From CAVXDY01 sp963721335 (GTDB lineage Bacteria > Actinomycetota > Thermoleophilia > Miltoncostaeales > Miltoncostaeaceae): a stretch of 64,000 nt of DNA. Both the position numbers and the translations under genes were made by a program. Position 1 is the first letter of the stretch; each line of letters begins with the position of its first letter. Positions 1 to 7,750 of the stretch are shown here, one piece after another. The notes under the pieces were generated by a model. That model did no database searches. It saw nothing but the letters and a program-made list of their open reading frames with translations, and was not told the DNA's origin. Location: positions 1,402,366-1,466,365 of the forward strand of contig CAVRIV010000008.1 of NCBI GenBank assembly GCA_963721335.1. The letters are read 5' to 3'.

Positions 1-1
1 C

Positions 2-181
2 CCCGAGGACGTGCGCCGCGCCGTCTTCCGCCGGGACGGGGGCCGCTGCGCCGAGTGCGGGAGCGATGAGCTGCTCCAGTTCGACCACGTCATCCCCGTG
101 GCCCTCGGGGGAGGCCCGAGCGCTGAGAACCTCCAGCTCCTGTGCGCGAGCTGCAACCGCCGCAAGGGCGACTCCCTCTAG
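2..181 (+). CDS. HNH endonuclease, C-terminal part
   Basis: The reading frame is open from the window edge and ends at the TAG at 179-181. The 59 visible residues form an almost complete HNH module: a zinc-knuckle CAEC, then FDHVIPVALGG with the catalytic His, then AENLQLLC and CNRRKG with the second zinc Cys pair. HNH modules of this type cleave or nick DNA, and free-standing ones are common in actinobacterial genomes without a known role. The N-terminus lies outside the window, so total length and any fused domain (for example a DUF222 region) cannot be seen. Confidence 0.85.
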   Translation, partial: PEDVRRAVFRRDGGRCAECGSDELLQFDHVIPVALGGGPSAENLQLLCASCNRRKGDSL

Positions 182-198
182 GTCACTATCCTTCGCCG

Positions 199-885
199 GT
201 GGCGACCGACGACTCGATCAGCGGGGGACCGATCGAGGCGGCCGAGGCCCTGGGCTGGATGCGTCGCAACGGTGCCCGGCTGCGCGAGCTGGTGGCCGAG
301 GAGGGCCGCGACGACGAGGACGCCGCGCTGGCGGGCGATCCGGCCATCCGGGCACACCTGCGGTTCGCGGCGAGCGCCCTCGAGGCGACGGCGGCCGAGC
401 CCGTGCGCAGCGCCATCGCGGGCCTCTCGGACGACCTCCACGACTGGTTCGAGGAGGCCCAGCCGCTCTTCGAGGAGCACGTCGCGGCCGGCGCCGGCGC
501 CATCGCCCTCGAGGAGCACCTCCAATACGGCGCCAGCCCCGGCGCGGACCCGTCGCTGGACGAGGCCCTCGGGCGCAGCGTGCGCCTCGGCGGGTGGATC
601 CGGCTCTTCCTGCTGGCCCTGGAGGGACGGCTCGGCCCCGCGGCCGACGGCCTCGGCCCCGAGGTTCTCGCCGCGATGGCCGAGCGGCGGCTCGATCTGT
701 CGCGTCTGATCCTCCAGCTCGACCGCGCCGCGCGCAGGGAGGCCGCCCGGCACGGAATGGACGACCTCGACACCCAGGGCCAGATCGGAGAGGCCGCCAG
801 CGTTCAGGGCCATGTCCGGCTGCTGGTCGAGGAGATCGCCGCCGGCCTCGCCCGCGCCGCGACCGTGGAGGGCGGCGCGCCGTGA
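199..885 (+). CDS. Conserved hypothetical acidic helical protein
   Basis: I do not recognise the family. The 228-residue product is rich in Ala, Glu, Leu and Arg and looks all-helical, with no signal peptide, membrane segment or cysteine cluster, so it is probably cytosolic. I chose the GTG at 199 because it follows the HNH stop by 17 bases. An in-frame ATG at 142 would overlap the HNH gene. Its stop overlaps the start of the protease gene by 4 bases, so the two are probably translated together and may be the first genes of the run that continues into selA and selB. Confidence 0.6.
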   Translation: MATDDSISGGPIEAAEALGWMRRNGARLRELVAEEGRDDEDAALAGDPAIRAHLRFAASALEATAAEPVRSAIAGLSDDLHDWFEEAQPLFEEHVAAGAGAIALEEHLQYGASPGADPSLDEALGRSVRLGGWIRLFLLALEGRLGPAADGLGPEVLAAMAERRLDLSRLILQLDRAARREAARHGMDDLDTQGQIGEAASVQGHVRLLVEEIAAGLARAATVEGGAP

Positions 886-1916
886 CTCGGCGCGGGGTGG
901 CCCTGGCGGCCGCGGGCTGCGCCGCGGTCGCGGTGGCCGTCGTCGTGATCGTGGTCGTCGCCGTCCGCGACGAGGGCGGATCCGGCGCCGCGACGGCGGG
1001 GACCGTGACCACGGCCCCCGGGACCACGACCGCCGGGACCACGACCGCCGGGACCACCGAGCCCGAGGCGCCGCCCCTCCCCGCCTGGGGCGACTTTCCG
1101 GGCGCCCCGCCCGAGCTCGCGCCCCCCTCGGGAGGCAGCGTGGCCGTGGAGCCCGTGCCGGGCGGCTCCGAGCTCACCGTGCGGCGGGCCGACGGCTCGA
1201 TGCTGGCGGTCGCCACGGTCAACGAGGCGAGCGGCGCCTACGCCGACGCGCGCTTCTACGACCGCCGCGGCCGGCTGAGCGTGGTGGTCGCGGCCCTGCG
1301 CCTCGCGCCCGGGGGGGCGGCAGCCGCCGCATCCCAGGGCGCCCGGGTGCGCTGCGGGTCGTCCGCGTCGGCCAACGCCGGTTTCCGCTGGACCGGCTTC
1401 CCGATCGCCTGGCGGTTCAATCCCCGCCCGGTGCCCGCGCGGGTCGGGCGCAGCGCGGCCCTGGCCGCGATCCGCCGCGCCAGGGGGGTGTGGAACGCCA
1501 ACCGCTCGCACTGCCGCACCCTGCCCGACCGATCGCGGGCGCGGTTCGCCTACCGCGGGAGCACGACCCGGCGCACCGGCCGGGACGGGCGGAGCCTGGT
1601 GGAGTTCGGCGACACCGATGGACTCGGCGGGATCTGCCGCGGCTCGGTCGCGTGCACGATCACCTGGACGACCGGGGCGCGCGCCACCGAGAGCGACACC
1701 CGCGTGGACCGCCTGGCCCGCGGCGGGTTCTTCACCGGGACCCGCAGGCGCGGGCTCGACCTTCAGAGCGTGATGGTGCACGAGAGCGGGCATACGCTGG
1801 GGTTCGGCCACGTCCTCTCGCGGGAGGTCGTCATGTTCCCGACCATCGCGCAACGCTCCATCGGCGGGCGCATCCTGGGACGGGGCGATGCACTCGCCAA
1901 CAACGCCAAGTACTAG
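882..1916 (+). CDS. Membrane-anchored metzincin-like zinc protease
   Basis: The 344-residue product starts at a GTG overlapping the previous stop. Residues about 7-29 form one hydrophobic segment (uncleaved anchor or signal), followed by a Thr/Gly/Pro linker and a C-terminal catalytic domain. HESGHTLGFGH at residues 300-310 matches the extended zinc site HExxHxxGxxH of metzincins (matrixin-like M10 relatives), and the VVMFP about ten residues later is a plausible Met-turn. Four cysteines in the middle region could form disulfides, which fits an exported domain. The substrate is unknown. Its 3' end overlaps the lipoprotein gene by 29 bases. The fold call rests on the motif alone. Confidence 0.75.
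   Translation: MTRRGVALAAAGCAAVAVAVVVIVVVAVRDEGGSGAATAGTVTTAPGTTTAGTTTAGTTEPEAPPLPAWGDFPGAPPELAPPSGGSVAVEPVPGGSELTVRRADGSMLAVATVNEASGAYADARFYDRRGRLSVVVAALRLAPGGAAAAASQGARVRCGSSASANAGFRWTGFPIAWRFNPRPVPARVGRSAALAAIRRARGVWNANRSHCRTLPDRSRARFAYRGSTTRRTGRDGRSLVEFGDTDGLGGICRGSVACTITWTTGARATESDTRVDRLARGGFFTGTRRRGLDLQSVMVHESGHTLGFGHVLSREVVMFPTIAQRSIGGRILGRGDALANNAKY
1020..1056 (+). repeat. 15-bp tandem repeat encoding Thr/Gly linker
   Basis: The unit GGGACCACGACCGCC occurs twice in direct succession, followed by a partial third unit. It encodes GTTTA repeats in the linker between membrane anchor and protease domain. Such in-frame repeats allow linker length to vary. Confidence 0.8.
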
Positions 1917-2376
1917 GTCGCCCGGCCTGGTCGCGGCCGCGCTGATCGCGGCCACGCTGGTCGCGGCGGCGGCGTGCGGGAGCGGCGAGCCCGACGCGCC
2001 CGCCGCGAGCGGCCGGGCGGTCACCCTGATGCTGAGCGCGGGCGACCGCACCGCGTCGCTCGAGCCCTCGGGCGGCTGCGTGCGGCGCGCCGACCGCGTG
2101 GTGTGCGGCGATCCGCCCGCGCCGCGCTGCACGGACGCCAGCCAGCCCCGGATCCCCCTCGCGCACGGGGGGACGCTGACGATGGAGTTCTCCGAGCGCC
2201 CCCGGCGCGTGGAGGCCTCCATCGGGTCGGGCACCCCGCTCCGGGAGCAACCGGGGTCGGCGACCGTCAACTGGCGGCCGGACGGGACACCCGCGCGACC
2301 GAGCCCGCTGATCGTCCTGGCCGACCTGGAGGCGGGCCGTCTCGCCTACACCGCCTGCGTGGTGCCCACGGGATGA
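1888..2376 (+). CDS. Putative lipoprotein
   Basis: The 162-residue product has a typical lipoprotein signal: basic start, hydrophobic stretch and a lipobox ending LVAAAAC at about residue 30, so it should be lipidated and held on the outer face of the membrane. Four further cysteines (CVRR, VVCGD, PRCTD, YTACV) suggest two disulfides. No family is recognised. It overlaps the protease gene upstream by 29 bases and its stop overlaps the selA start by 4, so it appears translationally coupled in the same operon. A role with the neighbouring protease is possible but not shown. Confidence 0.65.
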   Translation: MHSPTTPSTRSPGLVAAALIAATLVAAAACGSGEPDAPAASGRAVTLMLSAGDRTASLEPSGGCVRRADRVVCGDPPAPRCTDASQPRIPLAHGGTLTMEFSERPRRVEASIGSGTPLREQPGSATVNWRPDGTPARPSPLIVLADLEAGRLAYTACVVPTG

Positions 2377-3686
2377 GCGACGCGCGCCGGACGCTGCCCT
2401 CGGTGGACGCGGCCCTGCAGGACCCGGCCATCGCGGCGCTCGTGGGCCCCCACCCCCGCGCCCGGGTGGCCGACGCGCTGCGCGAGGCGCTGGCCGACCG
2501 CCGCGCGAGGCGGGCCGGCGGCGAGGGCCTGGCCGAGCAGGTGGGCATGGCCCTGCGGCCCTCGCTGCGGCCCGTGCTGAACGCCACCGGGGTGATCCTG
2601 CACACGAACCTGGGGCGGGCCCCGCTGGCGGCCGAGGCCGTGGAGGCGGCCGTCCGCGCGAGCGCCTACACCACCCTGGAGTGGCGGCCCGGGAGCGGCG
2701 AGCGGGGCTCTCGCCACGACCACGTGGCCGCCCACCTGCGGGCGCTGACCGGCGCCGAGGCGGCCTGCGTCGCCAACACCAACGCCGGCGCGGTGCTCCT
2801 GGCGCTGGTGGCCCTGGCGAGCGGCCGGGACGTCCTCATCTCGCGAGGCCAGCTCGTCGAGATCGGCGGGGGCTTCCGGGTGCCCGAGATCATCGAGGCG
2901 TCCGGGTGCCGCCTGGTGGAGGTGGGCACCACCAACCGCACCCGGATCGCCGACTACGAGCGTGCGATCGGCCCGCGCACCGGGGCGATCCTGAGGGTGC
3001 ATCCCTCCAATTTCCGCGTGGTCGGCTTCGCCGAGGAGCCGGCCGTGGAGGAGCTGGCCGGCCTGGCGCGCGGGGCGGACCTGGCGATCATCGACGACCT
3101 GGGGAGCGGGGCCCTGCGACCCGATGGCGCCTGGGAGGGCGAGCCCGACGCCCGCACCAGCATCGCGGCGGGGTGCGACCTGGTGACGTTCAGCGCCGAC
3201 AAGCTGCTGGGCGGACCCCAGGCGGGGATCCTCGTGGGCCGGGCCGAGGCGGTCGGGCGCGCGCGGTCGCATCCGCTGATGCGGGCGCTGCGGCCCGACA
3301 AGCTCACCCTGGCCGCGCTCGAGGCCACGCTCGCGCTCCACCGCGACCCCGAGGAGGCCCGCCGCGCCGTGCCCGCGCTGGCCGCGCTGCACCGCGACCC
3401 CGCCGACCTCCGCGCGCGGGCCGGGCGCCTGGCGCACGCGGTGTCGGGGGAGGTCGTGGCGAGCGTCGGGCGCATGGGCGGGGGCACGATGCCGCTGACC
3501 GAGCTGCCGAGCTTCGCCGCGGCGCTCGAGGCGGACCACCCCGACCGCCTCGCCGCGATGCTGCGGGCGGGCGATCCCGCCGTGGCCGCCCGGATCGAGG
3601 GCGGCCGCGTGCTCCTGGACGTGCTCGCCCTCTCCGACGCCGACCTCGACGCCCTGCCGGAGCTGGTGCGGCGGGCACGGACGTGA
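2373..3686 (+). CDS. selA: L-seryl-tRNA(Sec) selenium transferase SelA
   Basis: SelA is a PLP enzyme that converts Ser-tRNA(Sec) to Sec-tRNA(Sec) with selenophosphate. The 437-residue product begins with a helical N-terminal domain, followed by VLNATGVILHTNLGRAPL and the fold-type I core. The PLP lysine is K277 in SADKLLGGPQAG, and DDLGSG is the expected upstream Asp region. Length is slightly short of the roughly 460-residue family norm but all core blocks are present. ATG at 2373 overlaps the lipoprotein stop and the stop overlaps selB, giving a selAB pair. The matching tRNA(Sec) lies at 6667-6759. selD is not in this window. Confidence 0.95.
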   Translation: MSDARRTLPSVDAALQDPAIAALVGPHPRARVADALREALADRRARRAGGEGLAEQVGMALRPSLRPVLNATGVILHTNLGRAPLAAEAVEAAVRASAYTTLEWRPGSGERGSRHDHVAAHLRALTGAEAACVANTNAGAVLLALVALASGRDVLISRGQLVEIGGGFRVPEIIEASGCRLVEVGTTNRTRIADYERAIGPRTGAILRVHPSNFRVVGFAEEPAVEELAGLARGADLAIIDDLGSGALRPDGAWEGEPDARTSIAAGCDLVTFSADKLLGGPQAGILVGRAEAVGRARSHPLMRALRPDKLTLAALEATLALHRDPEEARRAVPALAALHRDPADLRARAGRLAHAVSGEVVASVGRMGGGTMPLTELPSFAAALEADHPDRLAAMLRAGDPAVAARIEGGRVLLDVLALSDADLDALPELVRRART

Positions 3687-5242
3687 GCGGGGAGGGCCCG
3701 CCCCTCACGCTCGCCACGGCCGGGCACATCGACCACGGCAAGACCGCGCTGGTCGGGGCGCTCACAGGGCGCGACACCGACCGCCTGGCCGCCGAGAAGG
3801 CCCGCGGGATCTCGATCGAGCTGGGCTTCGCGCCTCTCGACCTCCCGTCCGGCCGGCGGCTGGGCCTGGTGGACGTGCCGGGCCACGAGCGCTTCGTGCG
3901 CCATATGGTCGCGGGCGCCAGCGGCGTCGACGGCTACCTGCTGTGCGTGGCCGCCGACGACGGCACGATGCCGCAGACCCGCGAGCACCTCGCGGTGCTC
4001 GGCCTGCTCGACGTGCGCGAGGGAGTGGTGGCCGTGACCAAGGCGGACATCCGCGACCCCCAGGCCGCGGAGGACGCGGCGCGCGAGCTGGTCGGTCCCG
4101 CCGTCTCGGTCGTGCCCGTGTCGTCCCTCACCGGGGCGGGCCTGGACGAGCTGCGCGCCGCCCTCGACGCGCTTGCGGAGCGGCTCGCGCGCCGCACCGC
4201 CCCGGGGCCGGCCCGGCTCTTCGTGGACCGCTGCTTCACGGTGGCGGGCGCCGGAACGGTCGTCACGGGGACGCTCTGGGGCGCGCCGCTGGAGGAGGGT
4301 GCGCTCGTGAGCATCCTCCCCGGAGGCGCCGAGGGCCGTGTGCGGAGCGTGCAGGCCCACGACCGGCCGATCGACCGCGCGACCGGTGGCCGGGTGGCCC
4401 TGAACCTCGCGGGCGTGGAGCGCCGCCAGGCACCGCGGGGGTCGTGCGTCGTGCGGCGCGAGGATGCCTGGTCGACGACGGAGCGCCTGGACGTGGCGCT
4501 CACCTGGCTGGCGGACGCCGAGCGACCCCTGCGAAGCCGGCGGCGGCTGGAGGCCTTCCTCGGCACGGCCGAGACACCGGTCACCTGCGTGCTGCTCGAT
4601 CGCGACGCCCTCGCGCCGGGCGAGCGGGGCTACGCCCAGCTGCGCCTGGAGCACCCGGTGCCCGCCGCGGCCGGAGACCGCCTGGTGCTGCGCTCAGCCG
4701 AGCGGCGCACGGTGGGCGGCGCGGTGGTCATCGACGCGGCCCCCGAGCGTCACGGCCGCGGCTCGGGAGCCGCGGAGCGCCTCGCGGCGATCGAGCGGGG
4801 CGAGCGCCCCCCGTCTGCGCCCCCGCCGCGACCCGAGCCGGCTCCCCCGCCGCCGGCGCCGATCGCGCCCGCCGACCCCGAGCTGGAGGAGGTCGCCGCC
4901 GCGCTGGCCGGGGCCGGCCTGAGACCCTCGCCGCCGGGCGCCCTCGCCGAGCGGATGGGGCTGCCCGAGGCCCGGATCGCCGTCCTGCTGGCGGCTCTGC
5001 GCGGTGCGGGCCGCGCGGTGCCCGCGGGCGGGATGTGGCTCGACGCCGAGGCCGCCGGCCGCGCCCGGGCCGAGGCCGAGCGGGCCCTGGCCGCCGGTCC
5101 CATGGGGCTGGGCGAGCTGCGCGACCTGTGGGGGGTCTCGCGCCGCAACGCGCTCGCCCTGGCCGAGCACCTCGACGCCGCGGGCGTCACCCGGCGGGTG
5201 GGAGAAGGACGCGTCCTGCGCCGGGGCCGGCCTCAGCGGTAG
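3683..5242 (+). CDS. selB: Selenocysteine-specific elongation factor SelB
   Basis: SelB is a GTPase that delivers Sec-tRNA(Sec) to UGA codons marked by a SECIS hairpin. GTP-binding motifs are GHIDHGKT (14-21), DVPGH (64-68) and TKAD (119-122). EF-Tu-like beta-barrel domains follow, then a Pro-rich linker near residues 375-395 and winged-helix repeats at the C-terminus that read the SECIS. At 519 residues it is shorter than typical SelB (about 600-640), apparently through a reduced winged-helix region. The GTG start overlaps selA by 4 bases. The last 10 bases overlap the convergent SDR gene. Confidence 0.95.
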   Translation: MSGEGPPLTLATAGHIDHGKTALVGALTGRDTDRLAAEKARGISIELGFAPLDLPSGRRLGLVDVPGHERFVRHMVAGASGVDGYLLCVAADDGTMPQTREHLAVLGLLDVREGVVAVTKADIRDPQAAEDAARELVGPAVSVVPVSSLTGAGLDELRAALDALAERLARRTAPGPARLFVDRCFTVAGAGTVVTGTLWGAPLEEGALVSILPGGAEGRVRSVQAHDRPIDRATGGRVALNLAGVERRQAPRGSCVVRREDAWSTTERLDVALTWLADAERPLRSRRRLEAFLGTAETPVTCVLLDRDALAPGERGYAQLRLEHPVPAAAGDRLVLRSAERRTVGGAVVIDAAPERHGRGSGAAERLAAIERGERPPSAPPPRPEPAPPPPAPIAPADPELEEVAAALAGAGLRPSPPGALAERMGLPEARIAVLLAALRGAGRAVPAGGMWLDAEAAGRARAEAERALAAGPMGLGELRDLWGVSRRNALALAEHLDAAGVTRRVGEGRVLRRGRPQR

Positions 5243-6150
5243 CCGGTCGCGTCCGGGGGCCGGCCGGCCTCCTGGACCTCGACCATGTAGCGCCAGCAGT
5301 CGGGCTGGGAGCCGTCGAGATCCGTGAAGCCGTACTCGCGCGCCAGGCCGCCGGAGGAGAACGAGCCGCCGTTGCGGCGGGCGAGGTCCGGGTCGGCGGC
5401 GAGGGCGGCGACCGCCCGGCCCACGAAGCGCGGCGACTCGGAGATCGCGACGAAGTGCGGGCTCCCGACCGTGGCGTCGCGCCAGTTCTCCTCCGTCACC
5501 CCGTAGTTCTCCAGCATCATCTCCGAGCGCATCCACCCCGGCGTGAGGGCGACGGCGGTGCACCCGTGCGGGGCGAGCTCCTGGCCCTGGGCGAAGGCGA
5601 GCCGCAGCACCGCGGTCTTGGCCAGGTCGTAGAAGGCCGACAGGCGGTAGTGCTCGGCGTTGTACTCGCGCGTGCCGTCGGTCATCTCGACGACCAGCCC
5701 GCCCGGCCGGCGGATGAGCAGCGGCAGCGCGAAGTGGCTGGTGATCAGGTGCGTGTCGATCGCCAGGCGCAGTATCCGCAGCCCCTTCTCGAGGTCGTGC
5801 TGCCACACCGGCGCGTCCCACTCGAACAGGTGCTCTCCGCCCCAGATGTCGTTGACCAGCACGTCGAGCCGCCCGCGCTCGGCCTCGATCCGCCGCACGA
5901 GCGCCTCGACCTGGCCCGGCTCGAGGTGGTCGACCGCGACCGCGATCCCCTCGCCGCCGGCGGCGCCGACCAGCTCGGCGGTCTCCTCGATCGTCTCCGG
6001 ACGGCCGTACTCCGAGCGCCGCTCGCGGGTGGTGCGGCCGGTGCAGTACACGGTCGCCCCCGCCTCCCCGAGCGCCACGGCCGTGCCGCGACCGGCACCG
6101 CGCGTCGCGCCCGCGACCAGGGCGACCTTTCCATCGAGCGATCCGGGCAT
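5233..6150 (-). CDS. SDR-family NAD(P)-dependent oxidoreductase
   Basis: The 305-residue product has the SDR cofactor motif GATRGAGRG near the N-terminus, a VLVND segment in place of the usual NNAG, and the catalytic pair in YDLAK (YxxxK). The usual catalytic Ser position reads EMTDG, so Thr may replace Ser. A C-terminal extension with several Trp and Tyr is longer than in plain SDRs of about 250 residues. Start ATG at 6148-6150 lies close to a divergent short gene. It is convergent with selB and overlaps it by 10 bases. The substrate cannot be deduced. Nothing links it to selenium metabolism except position. Confidence 0.85.
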   Translation of the reverse strand: MPGSLDGKVALVAGATRGAGRGTAVALGEAGATVYCTGRTTRERRSEYGRPETIEETAELVGAAGGEGIAVAVDHLEPGQVEALVRRIEAERGRLDVLVNDIWGGEHLFEWDAPVWQHDLEKGLRILRLAIDTHLITSHFALPLLIRRPGGLVVEMTDGTREYNAEHYRLSAFYDLAKTAVLRLAFAQGQELAPHGCTAVALTPGWMRSEMMLENYGVTEENWRDATVGSPHFVAISESPRFVGRAVAALAADPDLARRNGGSFSSGGLAREYGFTDLDGSQPDCWRYMVEVQEAGRPPDATGYR

Positions 6151-6229
6151 CGGGACGACGCTACATGTGGAACGGGCTGGACGACCGGGGGAGCCCGGAC
6201 ATACCGTCACGGGGAGTCCGGGAGGTGCG

Positions 6230-6622
6230 ATGCCCGATCAGTCGGTTCGGCTCGAGGTGGTGCGGCGGTACTGGGAGTACGCGGGCGCGGACGTGGACCG
6301 TGCCGATGAGATCTACCACGACGACGCGGTGCTCGAGTTCCCGCAGTCGGGTGAGCGCTTCGAGGGCGTCGCCGGCTTCACGGAGTGGCGCCGTCAGTAC
6401 CCGGCGGAGGTGCGCTACCGGGTCCGGCGGGTCACGGCGCGTGAGGACCTCGTGGTCGTCGAGGTCTCGGTCAGCTACGACGGCGCGTCGTGGATGTACG
6501 GGGTCCAGCTGCTCGAGTTCCGGGGCGACAAGGTGGCGCGCGAGCGGATCTACGTCATGGACGGCTGGGAGGCCCCCGAGTGGCGGGCCCCCTGGCGCGC
6601 GGACACTCCGGCAGACCCGTAG
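6230..6622 (+). CDS. NTF2-like (SnoaL-type) protein
   Basis: The 130-residue product has the cone-shaped NTF2-like pattern: N-terminal helices with RRYWEYAGADVDRADEIYHDDAVLEFPQ, then FEGVAGFTEWRRQ, and long beta strands ending in LLEFRGDKVARERIYVMDGWEAPEW. Proteins of this type are ketosteroid-isomerase or SnoaL relatives that act as small hydrolases, cyclases or ligand binders. The Glu/Asp positions here do not identify the reaction. ATG at 6230 has the ribosome site GGAGG seven bases upstream. It is transcribed away from the SDR gene, with a 79-base shared upstream region. Confidence 0.8.
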   Translation: MPDQSVRLEVVRRYWEYAGADVDRADEIYHDDAVLEFPQSGERFEGVAGFTEWRRQYPAEVRYRVRRVTAREDLVVVEVSVSYDGASWMYGVQLLEFRGDKVARERIYVMDGWEAPEWRAPWRADTPADP

Positions 6623-6666
6623 GACAGCGGGGTGTGGGGGCGATTCGCGAGACGGTCCACCCCCGA

Positions 6667-6759
6667 CGGAGCGGCGTAGGAATCGAACCTACCGGGCGGG
6701 GGTGAACCCCTCCCCGCTCGTTTTGAAGACGAGTCGGGCCACCAGGCCCCGGCCGCTCC
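6667..6759 (-). tRNA. selC: tRNA-Sec (anticodon UCA)
   Basis: Read on the minus strand this 93-base gene folds as a selenocysteine tRNA. The acceptor stem is 8 bp (GGAGCGGC with GCCGCTCC), the D stem is long with a tiny loop (GGGCC CTGG-type), and the anticodon arm CTCGT-CTTCAAA-ACGAG carries UCA at complement 6724-6726. There is a long GC-rich variable arm and a T arm GTAGG-TTCGATT-CCTAC. The 8+5 bp acceptor/T helix and G discriminator are diagnostic of bacterial tRNA(Sec). CCA is not encoded. It supplies the third component of the system encoded by selA and selB. Confidence 0.96.
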
Positions 6760-6769
6760 CCGGGACGCC

Positions 6770-6775
6770 AGGCTA
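6770..6775 (-). promoter_or_regulatory. -10 hexamer of tRNA-Sec promoter
   Basis: TAGCCT on the minus strand ends 10 bases before the tRNA 5' end, the expected spacing for a -10 element with a short 5' leader. A clear -35 box was not found. Confidence 0.35.
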
Positions 6776-6794
6776 GCGGCCGCAGGGTGGCGTC

Positions 6795-6824
6795 TTGTTG
6801 CCGCTCTCGCCGCTCTGGTACCGT
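6795..6824 (+). promoter_or_regulatory. Promoter of the B12 riboswitch operon
   Basis: TTGTTG (6795-6800) and TACCGT (6819-6824) are separated by 18 bases. The predicted transcription start at about 6831 coincides with the first base of the riboswitch P1 stem, which supports both calls. Confidence 0.5.
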
Positions 6825-6830
6825 CGCCGC

Positions 6831-7019
6831 GAAGGTCGCCGGATCGGCGCGCAAAGGGGAACCCGGTGTGAATCCGGGACGGTCTCGCCGCTGTGAAGGG
6901 CGTCCATCGGCCGCGACCTCCGGGTCGGTCACTGGTCCCTCGTGGACTGGGAAGGCAAAGCCGATGGCCGGTGCGCACCCGCGCGCCGCGACAGCGCCCC
7001 AGTCAGAAGACCCGCCTTC
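6831..7019 (+). promoter_or_regulatory. Cobalamin riboswitch
   Basis: The region carries the conserved cobalamin-riboswitch blocks in order. These are a closing stem GAAGG (6831-6835) with CCTTC (7015-7019), the core AAAGGGGAACCCGGTGTGAA near 6853 followed by ATCCGGGACGG and CCGCTGTGAA, variable hairpins, and the 3' B12-box-like CCCCAGTCAGAAGACCCGCC just before 7017. The RNA binds adenosyl- or methylcobalamin and represses expression when B12 is plentiful. The first start codon (7058) and its AAGGAGG ribosome site lie 27-39 bases downstream, so control could be at translation or by early termination. The operon below fits B12 uptake. Confidence 0.9.
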
Positions 7020-7057
7020 ATGAACGAGAAAGTCCCCCTCGAGTCAAGGAGGCATCC

Positions 7058-7732
7058 ATGCGGCTCTCCCGAGGGCGCCTGATCGGCGCCACGGTGGTCC
7101 TGTCCCTGATCCCGGCGGGCATCGCCACCGCCCTGCCCTGCCCCAGCCTGCGCGTCGAGGCCCCCGCGGGCACGATCATCCCCGCCGAGGACGTCTGCTC
7201 GGCGCGCGCGTACCTCGATACCACGGGCACCGCGCGCGCCCTGGTGCCGAAGACCGTCCTCGGCCAGCTCGTGGCCGGCGCCGGCTCGCTCGGCTATTCG
7301 GTCGGCATCGCGTTCGACGCGCAGTTCGGCGGGTTCGTGAGCTCCATCGGCGGCGTGGCTCCCGGGCCGAACGGCACCTGGTCCCTGATCGTGGACAACA
7401 AGCTGTCGCAGACCGGCGCCTCCACCACGATCCTGACGCCGAGCCAGGAGGTCGTCTGGCTGCTCGACCCGAACTTCAACAAGCCGGGGCCGTTCGTGCT
7501 CGACATGGACGTCGTCCGGGCCTCGGGCGGCGTGCTGGCCGTGAAGGTGGTGCGCACCGACGGCACCAAGATCACGCCGGCGAAGGGCGCGCGGGTGCAC
7601 GTCAACAACGTGACGGTCATCGCGAACGCCAACGGCCGGGCGAGGGTGCGGCTGAAGCGGAACGCCGAGTACAGCGCCGTCGCGACGCTGCCGGGCTCGG
7701 TGCAGTCGCAGGTTCAGGCCGGGCAGGTGTAG
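7058..7732 (+). CDS. Secreted DUF4430 (transcobalamin beta-domain-like) protein
   Basis: The 224-residue product has an N-terminal signal peptide (about residues 1-25, ending near GIATALP). Residues about 65-150 match DUF4430, the fold of the C-terminal domain of transcobalamin and intrinsic factor: FGGFVSSIGGVAPGPNGTW, then SLIVDNK, GAS and EVVWLLD. Residues 155-224 form an extra beta-sandwich-like tail. The ATG at 7058 has a strong AAGGAGG site six bases upstream. It is the first gene after the cobalamin riboswitch and heads the ECF transporter operon, so I infer an extracellular B12-binding or chaperone role. DUF4430 is also found in unrelated adhesins, so binding is not proven. Confidence 0.8.
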   Translation: MRLSRGRLIGATVVLSLIPAGIATALPCPSLRVEAPAGTIIPAEDVCSARAYLDTTGTARALVPKTVLGQLVAGAGSLGYSVGIAFDAQFGGFVSSIGGVAPGPNGTWSLIVDNKLSQTGASTTILTPSQEVVWLLDPNFNKPGPFVLDMDVVRASGGVLAVKVVRTDGTKITPAKGARVHVNNVTVIANANGRARVRLKRNAEYSAVATLPGSVQSQVQAGQV

Positions 7733-7750
7733 CGGGCGGGAGCCGGCGAC

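Noticed and set aside
66..881. The protease reading frame stays open upstream to 66, allowing a 616-residue protein.
   Set aside because: The upstream part is Arg/Gly/Ala-rich shadow of the 199-885 gene. GTG 882 gives a normal membrane anchor and a GTGA overlap.
1020..1056. Short tandem repeat as a possible CRISPR-like array.
   Set aside because: Units are 15 bp, adjacent without spacers, and encode an in-frame Thr/Gly linker.
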